A stretch of DNA of 64,000 nt. It comes from Burkholderiales bacterium (GTDB lineage: Bacteria; Pseudomonadota; Gammaproteobacteria; Burkholderiales; SG8-39). The translations under genes were made by a program, and so were the position numbers. Shown here one piece after another: positions 47,249 to 56,608 of the stretch; within the stretch, counting starts at the first letter, position 1; every line of letters begins with the position of its first letter. The stretch covers positions 62,001 to 126,000 of the forward strand of contig JAOSJV010000012.1 of the NCBI GenBank assembly GCA_027493935.1, read 5' to 3'. The notes below the pieces were generated by a model that saw nothing but the letters and a program-made list of their open reading frames with translations, had not been told where the DNA came from and ran no database searches.

Positions 47249-48184
47249 ATGATCCCGCCCAAACCGACGCCGGCACAGCACAGGGTCGGCATCGCGACGA
47301 TGGTCCTGTGCACGCTCCTGTGGAGCATCGCAGGACTGCTCACGCGCGAGTCGTCGGTCGCCAACGGCTGGGAGTCGACGTTCTGGCGCTCGGCGTTCCT
47401 CGCCGCATTCATCATCGCGGTGCTCGTCGTGCGCCACCGCGCGGGCGCGCTCCGGCGCGTGGCCGCGATGGGCTGGCCCGGGCTCGTGTCGGGCGTCGCG
47501 TGGGCCGTGATGTTCACCTGCTTCATGCTCGCGCTCACGCGCACCACGGTCGCCAACACGCTCTTCATCATGGGTATCCTGCCGTTCTGTACCGCGGCTG
47601 CGGGCTGGCTGTTCCTGCGCGAGCGGGTGCCGCCGCGCACGTGGCTCGCGATGGCAGTCGCTGCGCTTGGCATCGGCGTGATGTTCGGCGACGCCCTCGG
47701 CACCGGCAATCTCGCGGGCAGCCTGATCGCGGCCGCGGTGCCGGTCGCCGCGGCGGCCAACTATGTCGCGGTGAAGCGCGGGCGCGGGCGCGTCGACTTC
47801 ATCGCGGCGCTCGCGCTCGGCGGACTGCTCTCGATGCTCGTCACGTTGCCGCTCGCCTATCCGTTCAGCGCGCGCGGCACGGACCTCGCGCTGTTCGCCA
47901 CGCTCGGCGTGCTCCAGCTGGGCGTCCCGGGCATCCTGTACGTGTCGATCGCCGTGCCGCGGCTCGCGGCGGCGGAGGTCGGGCTGCTGTCGCTGCTCGA
48001 GGTGATCTTCGGGCCGCTGTGGGTATGGCTCTCGCGCGGCGAGGCGCCGAGCGTCCTCGCGCTCGCCGGCGGCGCGCTCGTGATCGCCGCACTGGCGGTG
48101 AACGAGAGCATCGGGCTCGCGCTCGAGCGGCGGGCCGCGCGCCGCGCCGCCCGTCACGGCGCGCGCAGCGCCGCCGCGCCCTGA
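47249..48184 (+). CDS. EamA/DMT-family transporter
   Basis: This 311-residue inner-membrane protein has ten predicted membrane segments and the two-EamA repeat structure. The first repeat runs from MVLCTLLWSIAGLLTRESSV to VAALGIGVMFGDALG, and the second from LIAAAVPVAAAANYVAVKRG to GGALVIAALAVNESIG. Members export metabolites or amino acids, but substrates cannot be read from sequence. The start at 47249 gives the usual short cytoplasmic head (MIPPKPTPAQHRVGI). Confidence 0.88.
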   Translation: MIPPKPTPAQHRVGIATMVLCTLLWSIAGLLTRESSVANGWESTFWRSAFLAAFIIAVLVVRHRAGALRRVAAMGWPGLVSGVAWAVMFTCFMLALTRTTVANTLFIMGILPFCTAAAGWLFLRERVPPRTWLAMAVAALGIGVMFGDALGTGNLAGSLIAAAVPVAAAANYVAVKRGRGRVDFIAALALGGLLSMLVTLPLAYPFSARGTDLALFATLGVLQLGVPGILYVSIAVPRLAAAEVGLLSLLEVIFGPLWVWLSRGEAPSVLALAGGALVIAALAVNESIGLALERRAARRAARHGARSAAAP

Positions 48185-48257
48185 GTCGCCACCTTGACAA
48201 CGGCTTCCGCGCGCCCCTAGGCTTCGTGCTCCCCGCGCGGCGGGCGCGCACCATCCG

Positions 48258-49963
48258 ATGCTGAAGACCCACAAGCCTGCCGAGCTCGAGTACGCGGCCT
48301 CGCCCGACCAATCGGCCGCCGCGCCAGCGCATCACCCGGTGATCATCGTGGGTGCCGGCCCGGTCGGCCTCGCCGCGGCGATCGATCTTGCGGTCCGCGG
48401 CGTGAGGCCCGTGGTGCTCGACCAGGACTCGCGAGTGAGTGCCGGCTCGCGCGCGGTGAGCTACGCGAAGCGCACGCTGGAGATCCTCGACCGCCTGGGC
48501 TGCGGCGACGCGGTCGTCCGGCGCGGCGTCGCGTGGAGCCACGGCCGGGTCTTTCTGCGCGAGCGGCAGATCTTCAGCTTCAACCTCACCACCGACGAGG
48601 GCCATCGCCGTCCGCCGTTCGTCAACCTGCAGCAGTACCACCTGGAGGAGATCCTGATCGCGCGGGCGCGCGAACTGAAGCTCGTCGACCTGCGCTGGCA
48701 GCACTGCGTGCGAGGCGTAGAGGCGGCCGACGACCGCGCGACACTCACGGTCGAGACCCCGGACGGACCCTACCAGATGAGCTGCGATTGGCTGGTCGCG
48801 GCCGACGGCGCGCGCTCCACCGTGCGCTCGGCGCTCGATCTGCCGCTGCAGACGAGCGCGCCGGGCGACCGCTTCCTGACCGCCGACGTGGTGATGAAGG
48901 CCGAGTTCCCCTCCGAGCGCTGGTTCTGGTTCGACCCGCCGTTCCATCCGAACCGCTCGGTCCTGCTGCATCGGCAGGCCGACGACGTGTGGCGCATCGA
49001 GTTCCAGCTCGGACCGGAAGCCGACGCCGACGAGGAGCGGAAGCCCGAGAGCGTCATCGCGCGCGTGAAGGCGATGCTCGGCGACGAGCGCGAGTTCGAG
49101 CTCGAATCGGTCGAGGTGTACGCCTTCGGCTGCGGCCGCATGGATTCGTTCCGCCACGGCCGGATACTCTTCGCCGGCGACGCCGCCCACCGGGTCGCCC
49201 CGTTCGGCGCGCGCGGCGCGAACTCCGGCATCCAGGACGCCGACAACCTCGCCTGGAAGCTCGCCCTCGTGCTCGCCCGGCCGCGCGCCGGAGCGGTCGC
49301 TGGCCCCCCTCCCGCGCGCCGGAGGGTCTGATTGGCCCCCCCCCCGAGGAGCGCGTGTTCGCGGCCGACGAGAACATCCGCGCCTCGATGCGCGCGATCG
49401 AGTTCATCACGCCAGGCTCCGGCATGAGCCGCACGTTCCGCGACGCGACGCTTCAGCTCGCCGAGCAGTACGCCTTCGCGCGGCGCATCGTGAACAGCGG
49501 GCGGCTCTCCTTGCCCGCCGTGTACGCCGAGTCCGGCCTCAGCACACCCGACTCCGATCCGTTCGACGGCGATCTGGTCCCCGGCGCGCCGGCGAGCGAC
49601 GCGCCGGTCGCCGCCGACAAGGGCGCGTCGTGGCTGCTGGAGCACCTCGGCGACGGGTTCACCGGGCTCTACTTCGCACATCGGACCACTTCGCCAGAGG
49701 AGTTCGAGGCGCTGCGACGCCTGGCGGCCGATGCGATCCCGGTGCGCGTCATCGTCGTCGCGCGGCCCGCGGAGGCGCGCCCGACGGTTCCCGACGGCTG
49801 CCCGGTGATCGAGGACCGCGCCGAGCTCCTCGCCAAGCGCTACGACGGCCGCCCCGGGACGTTCTATCTGATCCGTCCGGACCAGCACGTCGCCGCGCGC
49901 TGGCGGGCGCTCGCGGTGCCGCTGGTGCGTGAAGCGGTGGCGCTCGCGACCTGCAACGACTGA
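48258..49963 (+). CDS. FAD-dependent aromatic monooxygenase, MhpA-like, frame broken
   Basis: The protein has a PHBH-type FAD fold: PVIIVGAGPVGLAAAIDLAV (GxGxxG at residues 31-36), the DG motif VAADGARSTVRSALDLP, and the GD motif RILFAGDAAHRVAPFGARGA. It resembles 3-(3-hydroxyphenyl)propionate hydroxylases. The C-terminal part (ERVFAADENIRASMRAIEFI and onward) is in another frame. The break lies at 49281-49345, in an imperfect 31-bp tandem duplication ending in a C10 run. Its position upstream of DUF2783, hmgA and fahA suggests ring hydroxylation feeding homogentisate cleavage. About 568 residues are expected if the frame is repaired. Confidence 0.82.
49281..49345. repeat. Imperfect 31-bp tandem duplication with C10 run
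   Basis: CCGCGCGCCGGAG occurs at 49282-49294 and again, one base offset, at 49313-49325. Each copy is followed by a similar GG-C(n) stretch, the second reaching C10 (49336-49345). The frame of the monooxygenase is lost here, and about ten codons appear to be extra compared with the usual length of this loop. Confidence 0.6.
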
Positions 49964-49979
49964 GCCGAGGAGTGCGCGC

Positions 49980-50300
49980 ATGCGGTTGAACACCGACCCG
50001 AATCTCGACGCGCCGGACGACACCTACGCGGCGCTACTGGAGGCGCACCGCGACCTCGCGGACGAGCAGTCCGCGCTGCTGAACGCACGCCTGATCCTGC
50101 TGCTCGCGAACCATATCGGCAATGCCGAGGTGTTACGCCAGGCGATCGCGGTCGCGCGCAGCGGCGCTGCCCCGACCGCGCTGCCGACGGCACGAGTCGG
50201 AGTAGGAATGACCATTGCTGATCACCGCCTCCACGGATCCGGACGAGCGGCTTTCCCGCATCCGGCTCTTGCCTCAGGTGATGACGCCAAAGCGACGTAG
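49980..50300 (+). CDS. DUF2783 protein, 3' end altered by intron insertion
   Basis: The first 66 residues (MRLNTDPNLDAPDDTYAALL, then LADEQSALLNARLILLLANH and GNAEVLRQAIAVAR) match the small DUF2783 family, which I recognise as commonly sitting beside FAD monooxygenases and hmgA. The function is unknown. After codon 74 (GGA at 50199-50201) the frame runs into the group II intron and ends at 50300 with 106 residues. Removing the intron joins the frame to AAG GAG ACC GCC GCA TGA, giving a 79-residue protein whose stop overlaps the hmgA ATG. That was presumably the original gene. Confidence 0.78.
   Translation: MRLNTDPNLDAPDDTYAALLEAHRDLADEQSALLNARLILLLANHIGNAEVLRQAIAVARSGAAPTALPTARVGVGMTIADHRLHGSGRAAFPHPALASGDDAKAT
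50236..50268 (-). ncRNA. Group II intron domain V
   Basis: On the minus strand GAGCCGGATGCGGGAAAGCC continues CGCTCGTCCGGATC. It forms the domain V hairpin: lower stem GAGCCGGA/TCCGGATC, the two-base bulge, and a GAAA tetraloop on a GCGG-type upper stem. It keeps the AGC catalytic triad. It begins 5 bases after the stop of the reverse-transcriptase gene, as expected when the protein is encoded in domain IV. Confidence 0.88.
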
Positions 50301-51667
50301 AGGATAGGGATGGCACACGCGCGCAACGGGCAGCCAACGCCGGAGCAGGCGCCGCATGCGCTCCCAGCGCACCCGGCCGCGCTGGCTGCGCCGGCACAGC
50401 GCGCGATGCCAGAGTCGACCGACGTGGAACCGGAACAGATGCAGCGCCGGGCTGTTCATGGGAACCCCGTAATAGCGGAAGTGCCCATCGACGACCGCGC
50501 TCAACCATTGACCCTGCGCAGGGATGGGCGCATGCATGCGTCGCCGCAACTCGGCTTTCACCTCGCGCAGCTTCGCCTGCAGGCGCTTGCGCATCGTCTG
50601 CCGCAGCACCGTGAAGCGTCCATTGCTTCGTTTGGTCGCGCAGATATGCGTGAAGCCAAGGAAGTTGAACGTCTCGGGCTTCCCAAGCCCCTTGCGTGCA
50701 CGGCGCTCGGCCGCATACGGGCCGAACTCCAGCAGCCGGGTCTTCTCCGGATGCAGCTCAAGCGCGAACTTGGCCAACCGCTCGGCCAGTGCCCCGCGGA
50801 ACCGCTCGGCATCGGACTTCACCTGGAAGCCGAGCGCAATGTCGTCGGCGTATCGCACGACGATCATCTCGCCGCGCGCATGCGTTCGGCGCCACGCCCG
50901 CACCCACAGGTCGAACGCGTAGTGGAGGTAGATGTTGGCCAGGAGCGGCGATGCACTGCCCCCTGGGGCGTACCCACCTCCGTACGCATGCGCTTGCCAT
51001 CCTCCAGCACGCCGGCGTTCAGCCACTTCTGGATGAGCCGCACGACGCGCCGATCCGCGATGCGGTGCTCGATGAACTTCACCAGCCACCCGTGATCGAT
51101 CGAATCGAAGAAGCCACGGATGTCCACATCGAGTACCCAGTTCACCGGCCTCGTGAGCAGGCCCACGTACAACGCATCCAGGCAATTGTGCTGGCTGCGC
51201 CCGGGGCGAAACCCGTACGAGAAGCCGAGGAAGTCCGTCTCGTAGATGGCGTTCAGCACCTCGACGGCGGCCCGCTGGACGAGCTTGTCCTCCAGCGCCG
51301 TCACCCCAAGCGGGCGTTGCCCGCCGCCGTCTTTGGCGATGTACACCCGACGCACCGGCCTTGCCCGGTACGCGCCCCGCTGGAGCCGCTCCGAGAGGTC
51401 CTGAAGATGCTCCTCCAGTGCCTCGCCGTAGTGACGCCAGGTCTCGCCGTCCACACCCGGGGCGGCTTCCTTCTTCAAGCCGAAGTAGGCCGTGCGCAGC
51501 GTGTCGAGGCTGTAGACATGGTGCAGGAGCGCGGTGAACCGCATCGTCCTGTCCTTCTTTGCCGCTTGACGTACCCGCTCGAGTGCACTGCGCACGCCTT
51601 CCCGGCTTTGCATCCGGAGCGTGTTTTGCTCTGGCAGGTTCCCTTTGGCCAGACCCCTTCCCTCCAT
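50274..51667 (-). CDS. Group II intron reverse transcriptase/maturase, frame broken
   Basis: This protein helps the intron fold and reverse-transcribes it during retrohoming. Visible RT blocks are PGVDGETW (residues 70-77), RRVYIAKDGGGQRPLGVTAL, the catalytic VLDVDIRGFFDSIDH (178-192), TPQGGSASPLLANIYLH (after repair) and VRYADDIALGFQ with YADD at 273-276. The maturase X/thumb region follows (HFRYYGVPMNSPALHLFRFH). No H-N-H endonuclease domain is seen. One base is missing in the C5 run at 50959-50963. Restoring it gives about 464 residues. I chose the ATG at 51667; a GTG at 51778 is an alternative. Confidence 0.88.
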
Positions 51668-51911
51668 CCCTCCGCGGCCGGTCGCCCGGCCTTGTTCGGG
51701 GACTTCGTCGGTACTGCGGATCTGTCCGACTTCCCTTGTCCGTTCATCATCGGCGTACGTCGATCGACTTCCCGACACGGCCCGCTGTTCTGGGCGAACA
51801 AGGGATCTCCCGGCTCCCGCGCAAGGTGTTTCCGTACGTGCACGGGGTCTGTGACCGCGCAGGGTCCCGACGCATCTTGCGAGATCGATGCGCCGGATGT
51901 GGCCTTCCGCT

Positions 51912-51918
51912 TCTCCTT
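51912..51918 (-). other. Candidate EBS1 of the group II intron
   Basis: The minus-strand heptamer AAGGAGA, 183 bases from the intron 5' end, is perfectly complementary to the last seven bases of the 5' exon (TCTCCTT, complement of 52102-52108). Such pairing defines the target site. A heptamer match could occur by chance in a 1.9-kb element, so it supports the boundary but does not prove it. Confidence 0.5.
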
Positions 51919-52115
51919 ACAGCGTCGGCACCCCGGAGGAAGCTTCTTTCGCGGCTGAATACCCGGCCCGCACGTCCCCCTGTCAACGCTTCGACGCCGC
52001 CCTTGCGGGCGACTCCGCATGACTCGGGGCCGGTGTGGGTCGCTACACCTTCACCGTGTAACTCTTTCATTTACAACACCTCGCCGGTTTAGCCGGCGCA
52101 CAAGGAGACCGCCGC

Positions 52116-53462
52116 ATGACCACGAAGAGCGCTGACAAGGCCGCGAGCCCGCGCGGCGCGCACCGCCCCACGCTCGCCTACCTGCCCGGGTTCGGCAATC
52201 ATTTCGCGACCGAGGCGCTGCCGGGCGCGCTGCCCGCCGGCCAGAACTCGCCGCAGCGCTGCCCATACGGGCTGTACGCCGAACAGCTCTCCGGGACGGC
52301 GTTCACCGCGCCGCGCGCGGCGAACCGCCGCACGTGGCTGTACCGCATCCGCCCCGGCGCGGTGCACCGGCCGTTCCGCCGCGTCGATGCGCGGCGCTTG
52401 TCGAACGAGTTTGGCGAAGTCGCCGCGACGCCGAACCCGCTGCGCTGGCACCCGTTCCCTGCCCCGTCGGCGCCGGCCGACTTCGTCGACGGCCTGACCA
52501 CGATGGCGGGCAACGGCGGCCCCGACGCGCAGGCTGGCTGCGGCATCCACATGTACGCCGCCAACCGCGCGATGACCGACCGCTACTTCTACGACGCCGA
52601 CGGCGAGCTCCTGATCGTGCCGCAGCAGGGACACCTGCGCATCGCCACCGAGCTCGGCGTGCTGGAGGTCGCGCCGCAGGAGATCGCCGTGGTGCCGCGC
52701 GGCGTGCGCTTCCGTGTCGAGCTGCCCGACGGCGCGGCGCGCGGCTACGTCTGCGAGAACTTCGGCAGCCCCTTCCGGCTGCCCGATCTCGGGCCGATCG
52801 GCGCGAACGGCCTGGCCAACCCGCGCGACTTCCTGACGCCGGTCGCCGCGTACGAGGACAAGGAGGGACGCTGCGAGCTCGTGGCGAAGTTCATGGGCGG
52901 CCTGTGGGCGGCCGAGATGGATCACTCGCCGCTCGACGTGGTCGCCTGGCACGGCAACCACGCGCCGTACAAGTACGACCTGCAGCTGTTCAACACCATC
53001 GGCTCGATCAGCTACGACCATCCCGACCCGTCGATCTTCCTGGTGCTGCAGTCGGTGAGCGACACCCCGGGCGTCGACAACATCGACTTCGTCATCTTCC
53101 CGCCGCGCTGGCTGGTGATGCAGCACACGTTCCGACCGCCGTGGTACCACCGCAACGTCGCCGCCGAGTTCATGGGGCTCGTTCACGGCGTGTACGACGC
53201 CAAGTCGGCGGGCTTCCTGCCGGGCGGCGCGAGCCTGCACAACTGCATGACCGGCCACGGGCCCGACGCGGAGACCTTCGAGCGTGCCGCGCGCGCCGAT
53301 CTCTCCCGTCCCGACGTCATAGGCGACACCATGGCCTTCATGTTCGAGACGCGCCTCGCGCTGCGGCCGACGCGCTACGCGCTCGAGTGCGCCGAGTTGC
53401 AGGCCGACTATTTCGAGTGCTGGCAGGGGCTGAAGAAGCACTTCGATCCGTCGCGACCGTGA
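52116..53462 (+). CDS. hmgA: Homogentisate 1,2-dioxygenase
   Basis: This non-haem iron dioxygenase (448 residues) opens homogentisate to maleylacetoacetate in tyrosine and phenylalanine degradation. [40 protein letters not shown] and the metal region [18 protein letters not shown] followed by [11 protein letters not shown] (His, Glu, His ligands) are diagnostic. AAGGAG lies 11 bases upstream of the ATG. The group II intron ends immediately upstream of that ribosome site, so translation signals are intact, but readthrough from the monooxygenase gene now crosses 1.9 kb of antisense intron. Confidence 0.97.
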   Translation: MTTKSADKAASPRGAHRPTLAYLPGFGNHFATEALPGALPAGQNSPQRCPYGLYAEQLSGTAFTAPRAANRRTWLYRIRPGAVHRPFRRVDARRLSNEFGEVAATPNPLRWHPFPAPSAPADFVDGLTTMAGNGGPDAQAGCGIHMYAANRAMTDRYFYDADGELLIVPQQGHLRIATELGVLEVAPQEIAVVPRGVRFRVELPDGAARGYVCENFGSPFRLPDLGPIGANGLANPRDFLTPVAAYEDKEGRCELVAKFMGGLWAAEMDHSPLDVVAWHGNHAPYKYDLQLFNTIGSISYDHPDPSIFLVLQSVSDTPGVDNIDFVIFPPRWLVMQHTFRPPWYHRNVAAEFMGLVHGVYDAKSAGFLPGGASLHNCMTGHGPDAETFERAARADLSRPDVIGDTMAFMFETRLALRPTRYALECAELQADYFECWQGLKKHFDPSRP

Positions 53463-53593
53463 ATCGCACGTCGTGATTCGCGCATCGTAGGAACGCGGCG
53501 CCGCCGCCGCGCGCCCGCGGCGAGCGCGCGTCGCGCACCGCGATCGGCGGATCACGAGGGTAGAATGCGGCCTTTTCGCCGGAGCGGCCGCCG

Positions 53594-54586
53594 ATGAAGC
53601 TCGCCACGCTCAAGAACGACACCCGGGACGGCGCGCTCTGCGTCGTGTCGCGCGACCTGAAACTCGCCGAGATCGCGCAGGGCGTCGCGCCTACGCTGCA
53701 GGCGGCGCTCGACGACTGGGGCTATTGCGCGCCGCAGCTCGCCGAGCTGTACGACCAGTTGAACACGCGCCCGTCGGCGCGCGCGTTCGAGGTCGATTTC
53801 GCGCGTTTCAACTCGCCGCTGCCGCGCGCCTACCAGTGGGCCGACGGCTCGGCCTACGTCAACCACGTCGAGCTCGTGCGCAAGGCGCGCGGCGCCGAGA
53901 TGCCGAGGTCGTTCTGGACCGATCCGCTCATGTACCAAGGCGGCTCGGACGCGTTCCTCGGCCCGCTTGACGACATCCCGGTCGAGTCCGAGGAGTGGGG
54001 CATCGATCTCGAGGGCGAGGTCGCGGTGATCGTGGACGATGTCCCGATGGGCGTGGCGGCGAAGAAGGCCGGCGCGCACATCCGCCTGCTGATGCTCGCG
54101 AACGACGTCAGCCTGCGCAACCTCATCCCGGCCGAGCTCGCCAAGGGCTTCGGCTTCTTCCAGTCCAAGCCCGCGAGCGCGTTCGCGCCGGTCGCGGTGA
54201 CGCCCGACGAGCTCGGCGCGGCGTGGGACGGCGGCAAGGTCAGCCTGCCGCTCGTGGTGCACGTCAACGGCGCGCCGTTCGGCCGGCCGAGCGCCGGCCT
54301 CGACATGACCTTCGAGTTCCCGAAGCTCATCGCGCACGCCGCGCGGACGCGCGCGCTCGGCGCCGGCACGATCATCGGCTCGGGCACGGTCTCGAACCGC
54401 GGCGCGAGCAGCGGCTCGGCGTGCATCGCCGAGCGCCGCATGCTCGAGACGATCGAGTGTGGCGAAGCGAGGACGCCGTTCCTTAAGTTCGGCGATCGGG
54501 TGCGCATCGAGATGCTCGACGCCGAGGGCCGCTCGATCTTCGGCGCGATCGATCAGCAGGTCGTGCGTTACACGACGCCGCGCTAG
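53594..54586 (+). CDS. fahA: Fumarylacetoacetate hydrolase family protein
   Basis: This 330-residue enzyme performs the last step of homogentisate degradation, cleaving fumarylacetoacetate to fumarate and acetoacetate. It has the bacterial FahA form: MKLATLKNDTRDGALCVVSR, LPRAYQWADGSAYVNHVELV, the metal-binding region DDIPVESEEWGIDLEGEVAV and GTVSNRGASSGSACIAERRM. It lies 131 bases after hmgA. No maleylacetoacetate isomerase gene is in the window, so that step must be encoded elsewhere. Confidence 0.95.
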   Translation: MKLATLKNDTRDGALCVVSRDLKLAEIAQGVAPTLQAALDDWGYCAPQLAELYDQLNTRPSARAFEVDFARFNSPLPRAYQWADGSAYVNHVELVRKARGAEMPRSFWTDPLMYQGGSDAFLGPLDDIPVESEEWGIDLEGEVAVIVDDVPMGVAAKKAGAHIRLLMLANDVSLRNLIPAELAKGFGFFQSKPASAFAPVAVTPDELGAAWDGGKVSLPLVVHVNGAPFGRPSAGLDMTFEFPKLIAHAARTRALGAGTIIGSGTVSNRGASSGSACIAERRMLETIECGEARTPFLKFGDRVRIEMLDAEGRSIFGAIDQQVVRYTTPR

Positions 54587-54644
54587 CGGCCCGCGCCCCC
54601 GGCCCGCCGCGTCCGCGCAGATCGCCCCGCACGCCCGGCCCCGC

Positions 54645-55871
54645 ATGCGCCTCGCGCCGACTCACCTCGGGGTCGCGGTGATGATCGGGCTCGGCTTCGC
54701 GCTGCTCCCGCTCTCGACCGATCTGTTCCTCGCCGGATTGCCGGGCATCCGGCGCCACTTCGAGGTGGGCGTCGCCGAGGCTCAGCTCACGCTGTCGGTG
54801 TTCATCGGCGCGTTCGCGTTCTCGCAGCTCGCGTATGGGCCGCTCTCGGACCGGTACGGTCGCCGCCCGGTGCTGCTCGCAGGGATCGGAATCTACTTCG
54901 CGGCGACCATCGCGTGCGCGAGCGCCCAGTCGATCGAGTGGCTGATCGCCGCACGCTTCTTCCAGGCGCTCGGCGCCTGCTCGGGCGCGGTGATCGGCCG
55001 CGCGATCATCCGCGACGCCTACGGCGCGGCCGGATCGGCGCGCATGCTCGGCTTCATCACCGCCGGCACCGCGCTCGCCCCGGTGTTCGGACCGATGATC
55101 GGCAGCGTGCTCACCGTCGCGTTCGGCTGGCGCGCGAACTTCGCCCTGCTCGCGGCCGCGAGCGCCGCGCTGTTCGGCGCGATCGCGCTGCGCCTGCCCG
55201 AGACCAATGCGCAGCGCGATCCGCAGGCTACCGGGCTGCGCCAGCTCGCGGCCAACTACCGCACGGTCGTCGCGCACCGGCGCTTCCTCGGCTATGCGCT
55301 GTGCGTCGCCTTCAGCTACGCCGCGATCTTCTGCTTCGTCTCCGGCGCCTCGTTCGTGCTGATCGAGGTGCTCGAGGTGCCGGCGAGCCGTTTCGGTTTC
55401 CTGTTCGGCGGCACCGTCGTGAGCTACATCGCCGCGAACATACTGATCGGAAAGCTGATCACCACGGCGGGCGTCGACCGCCTGCTGCGGTTCGGCACCG
55501 CCATCGCGGCGGCCGGCGGCCTCGCGATGGTCGCTCTGGCGCTCGCGCGCGTGCAGACGCTGCCGGCCGTGCTCGGACCGATGGCGGTGGTGCTCTTCGG
55601 TCTCGGCTTCGCCTTGCCCAGCTCGACCGCCGCCGCGGTCGGGCCGTTCGCCCGCATCGCCGGCACCGCCTCCGCGCTGGTCGGGTTCATACAGATGACG
55701 ACGGGCGCGGTGGCCGGGGTCCTCGTCGGGCTCCTGCACGACGGGACCACCCTGCCGATGTCCGCCGGCGTCGCCGTGAGCGCAGCCGCGCTCTTCGCCG
55801 CGTTCCGCCTCGGTGGCGGTTCCAGAGGATCGACAGCGGCCCGCCGCGGCGGCGCTTCCGACACCGGCTAG
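54645..55871 (+). CDS. Bcr/CflA-type MFS multidrug exporter
   Basis: This 408-residue protein has twelve predicted membrane segments. The MFS motif A (YGPLSDRYGRRP, residues 64-75) and the N-terminal MIGLGFALLPLSTDLFLAGL typical of the Bcr/CflA (DHA1) group are visible. Members export bicyclomycin, sulfonamides or cysteine-like compounds, so the substrate is open. It starts 58 bases after fahA and its stop overlaps that of the convergent zincin-like gene by 4 bases. Confidence 0.88.
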   Translation: MRLAPTHLGVAVMIGLGFALLPLSTDLFLAGLPGIRRHFEVGVAEAQLTLSVFIGAFAFSQLAYGPLSDRYGRRPVLLAGIGIYFAATIACASAQSIEWLIAARFFQALGACSGAVIGRAIIRDAYGAAGSARMLGFITAGTALAPVFGPMIGSVLTVAFGWRANFALLAAASAALFGAIALRLPETNAQRDPQATGLRQLAANYRTVVAHRRFLGYALCVAFSYAAIFCFVSGASFVLIEVLEVPASRFGFLFGGTVVSYIAANILIGKLITTAGVDRLLRFGTAIAAAGGLAMVALALARVQTLPAVLGPMAVVLFGLGFALPSSTAAAVGPFARIAGTASALVGFIQMTTGAVAGVLVGLLHDGTTLPMSAGVAVSAAALFAAFRLGGGSRGSTAARRGGASDTG

Positions 55872-56608
55872 CGCTCGAGCCGCTCGAGCAACCCGTTCCG
55901 CTCCCCGGCTTCGCGCGCGCGCCGGCACTGGGCGGCGGTCAGCGCGACTGCGCCGGGCGCGGTCTCGTCGCGCATCAGGTTCCCGGGCGCATCGGAGTGT
56001 TCGCCCGAGTCGGTGAGCACGTGGACGAGCTCGTGCGCCAGCACCACCGGCAGATCGCGCGCGCCGGCGACGATCCAGACCGAGTGCGCAAGCTCGCGCC
56101 GGTGCGCGCTGTTGGTGCGCCCGAACGCCTCTGCGTCGAAGGCCGGGGCGTGGCGCGTGCCGGCGACGAAGTACACCGCCGGCCGGACGAGCCGCGTGCG
56201 CCGAGCGAGCTCGCGCGACGCCGGAACGTCGAGCCAGCGGTAGCGCACCGGGCCGTCGAACTCGTAGAGCTCCGCGCGATCGGTGCGGATGCCGCATTGC
56301 GCCAGGATGCCGGTCGCCGCGCGCGTCGCCGCGAGGATGGCGTCGGGATCCCACCCGCTGCCGGCGAGCAGAGCCATCTCGAGCCGCATCCGGTGCGTCG
56401 GCGCGCCGCCGGCGGCGCCAGCGAGGTCGGCGCCGATCAGCGTCCAGGAGCGCACGAGCGCGAGCGGCGGTTCGCTGGTCGGCTGAGCGCGCGGCGCCAG
56501 CGCAGTGCCGGCGGCGATCGCCGCAATGCACGCGAACGCCGCCCGCTTGCCCCGCCGCGGCGCGCGCGCCAGGTTCGCAGCCGCTACACTTCTAGGTGGA
56601 GATTTCAT
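55868..56608 (-). CDS. Secreted protein with zincin-like HExxH motif
   Basis: I do not recognise the family of this 246-residue protein. A basic head is followed by a hydrophobic stretch (AAFACIAAIAAGTALAPRAQ), a likely signal peptide cleaved after about residue 41. The later sequence PVVLAHELVHVLTDSGEHSD contains HELVH (192-196) and His204 eight residues on, an arrangement that could bind zinc. It differs from the metzincin spacing HExxHxxGxxH. Two cysteines (Cys105 and Cys228) could form a disulfide. A periplasmic metallopeptidase is the best guess, but no substrate-binding landmark supports it. Confidence 0.6.
   Translation of the reverse strand: MKSPPRSVAAANLARAPRRGKRAAFACIAAIAAGTALAPRAQPTSEPPLALVRSWTLIGADLAGAAGGAPTHRMRLEMALLAGSGWDPDAILAATRAATGILAQCGIRTDRAELYEFDGPVRYRWLDVPASRELARRTRLVRPAVYFVAGTRHAPAFDAEAFGRTNSAHRRELAHSVWIVAGARDLPVVLAHELVHVLTDSGEHSDAPGNLMRDETAPGAVALTAAQCRRAREAGERNGLLERLER

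Larger units (their letters stand above)
50202..52101 (-). mobile_element. Group II intron, antisense to the homogentisate genes
   Basis: This 1,900-base element runs on the minus strand. Its 5' end GTGCGCC (complement of 52095-52101) matches the GUGYG intron start and opens a stem CGCCGG-CTAAA-CCGGCG. It encodes a reverse transcriptase/maturase and ends with domain V (50236-50268), a domain VI-like segment and the 3' end TTCCTAC, with a candidate branch-point A eighth from the end. The seven bases of the 5' exon (TCTCCTT) are perfectly complementary to AAGGAGA at 51912-51918, a plausible EBS1. Excision restores an intact DUF2783-hmgA junction. Because it is antisense it cannot splice out of the hmg mRNA. 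Confidence 0.85.

Noticed and set aside
47249..48184. Assignment of the EamA protein to a specific exported substrate
   Set aside because: Sequence and neighbours do not identify a substrate.
51475..52020. Second protein upstream of the reverse transcriptase within the intron
   Set aside because: It is the domain I RNA region read in another frame. It overlaps the RT start and has no protein features.
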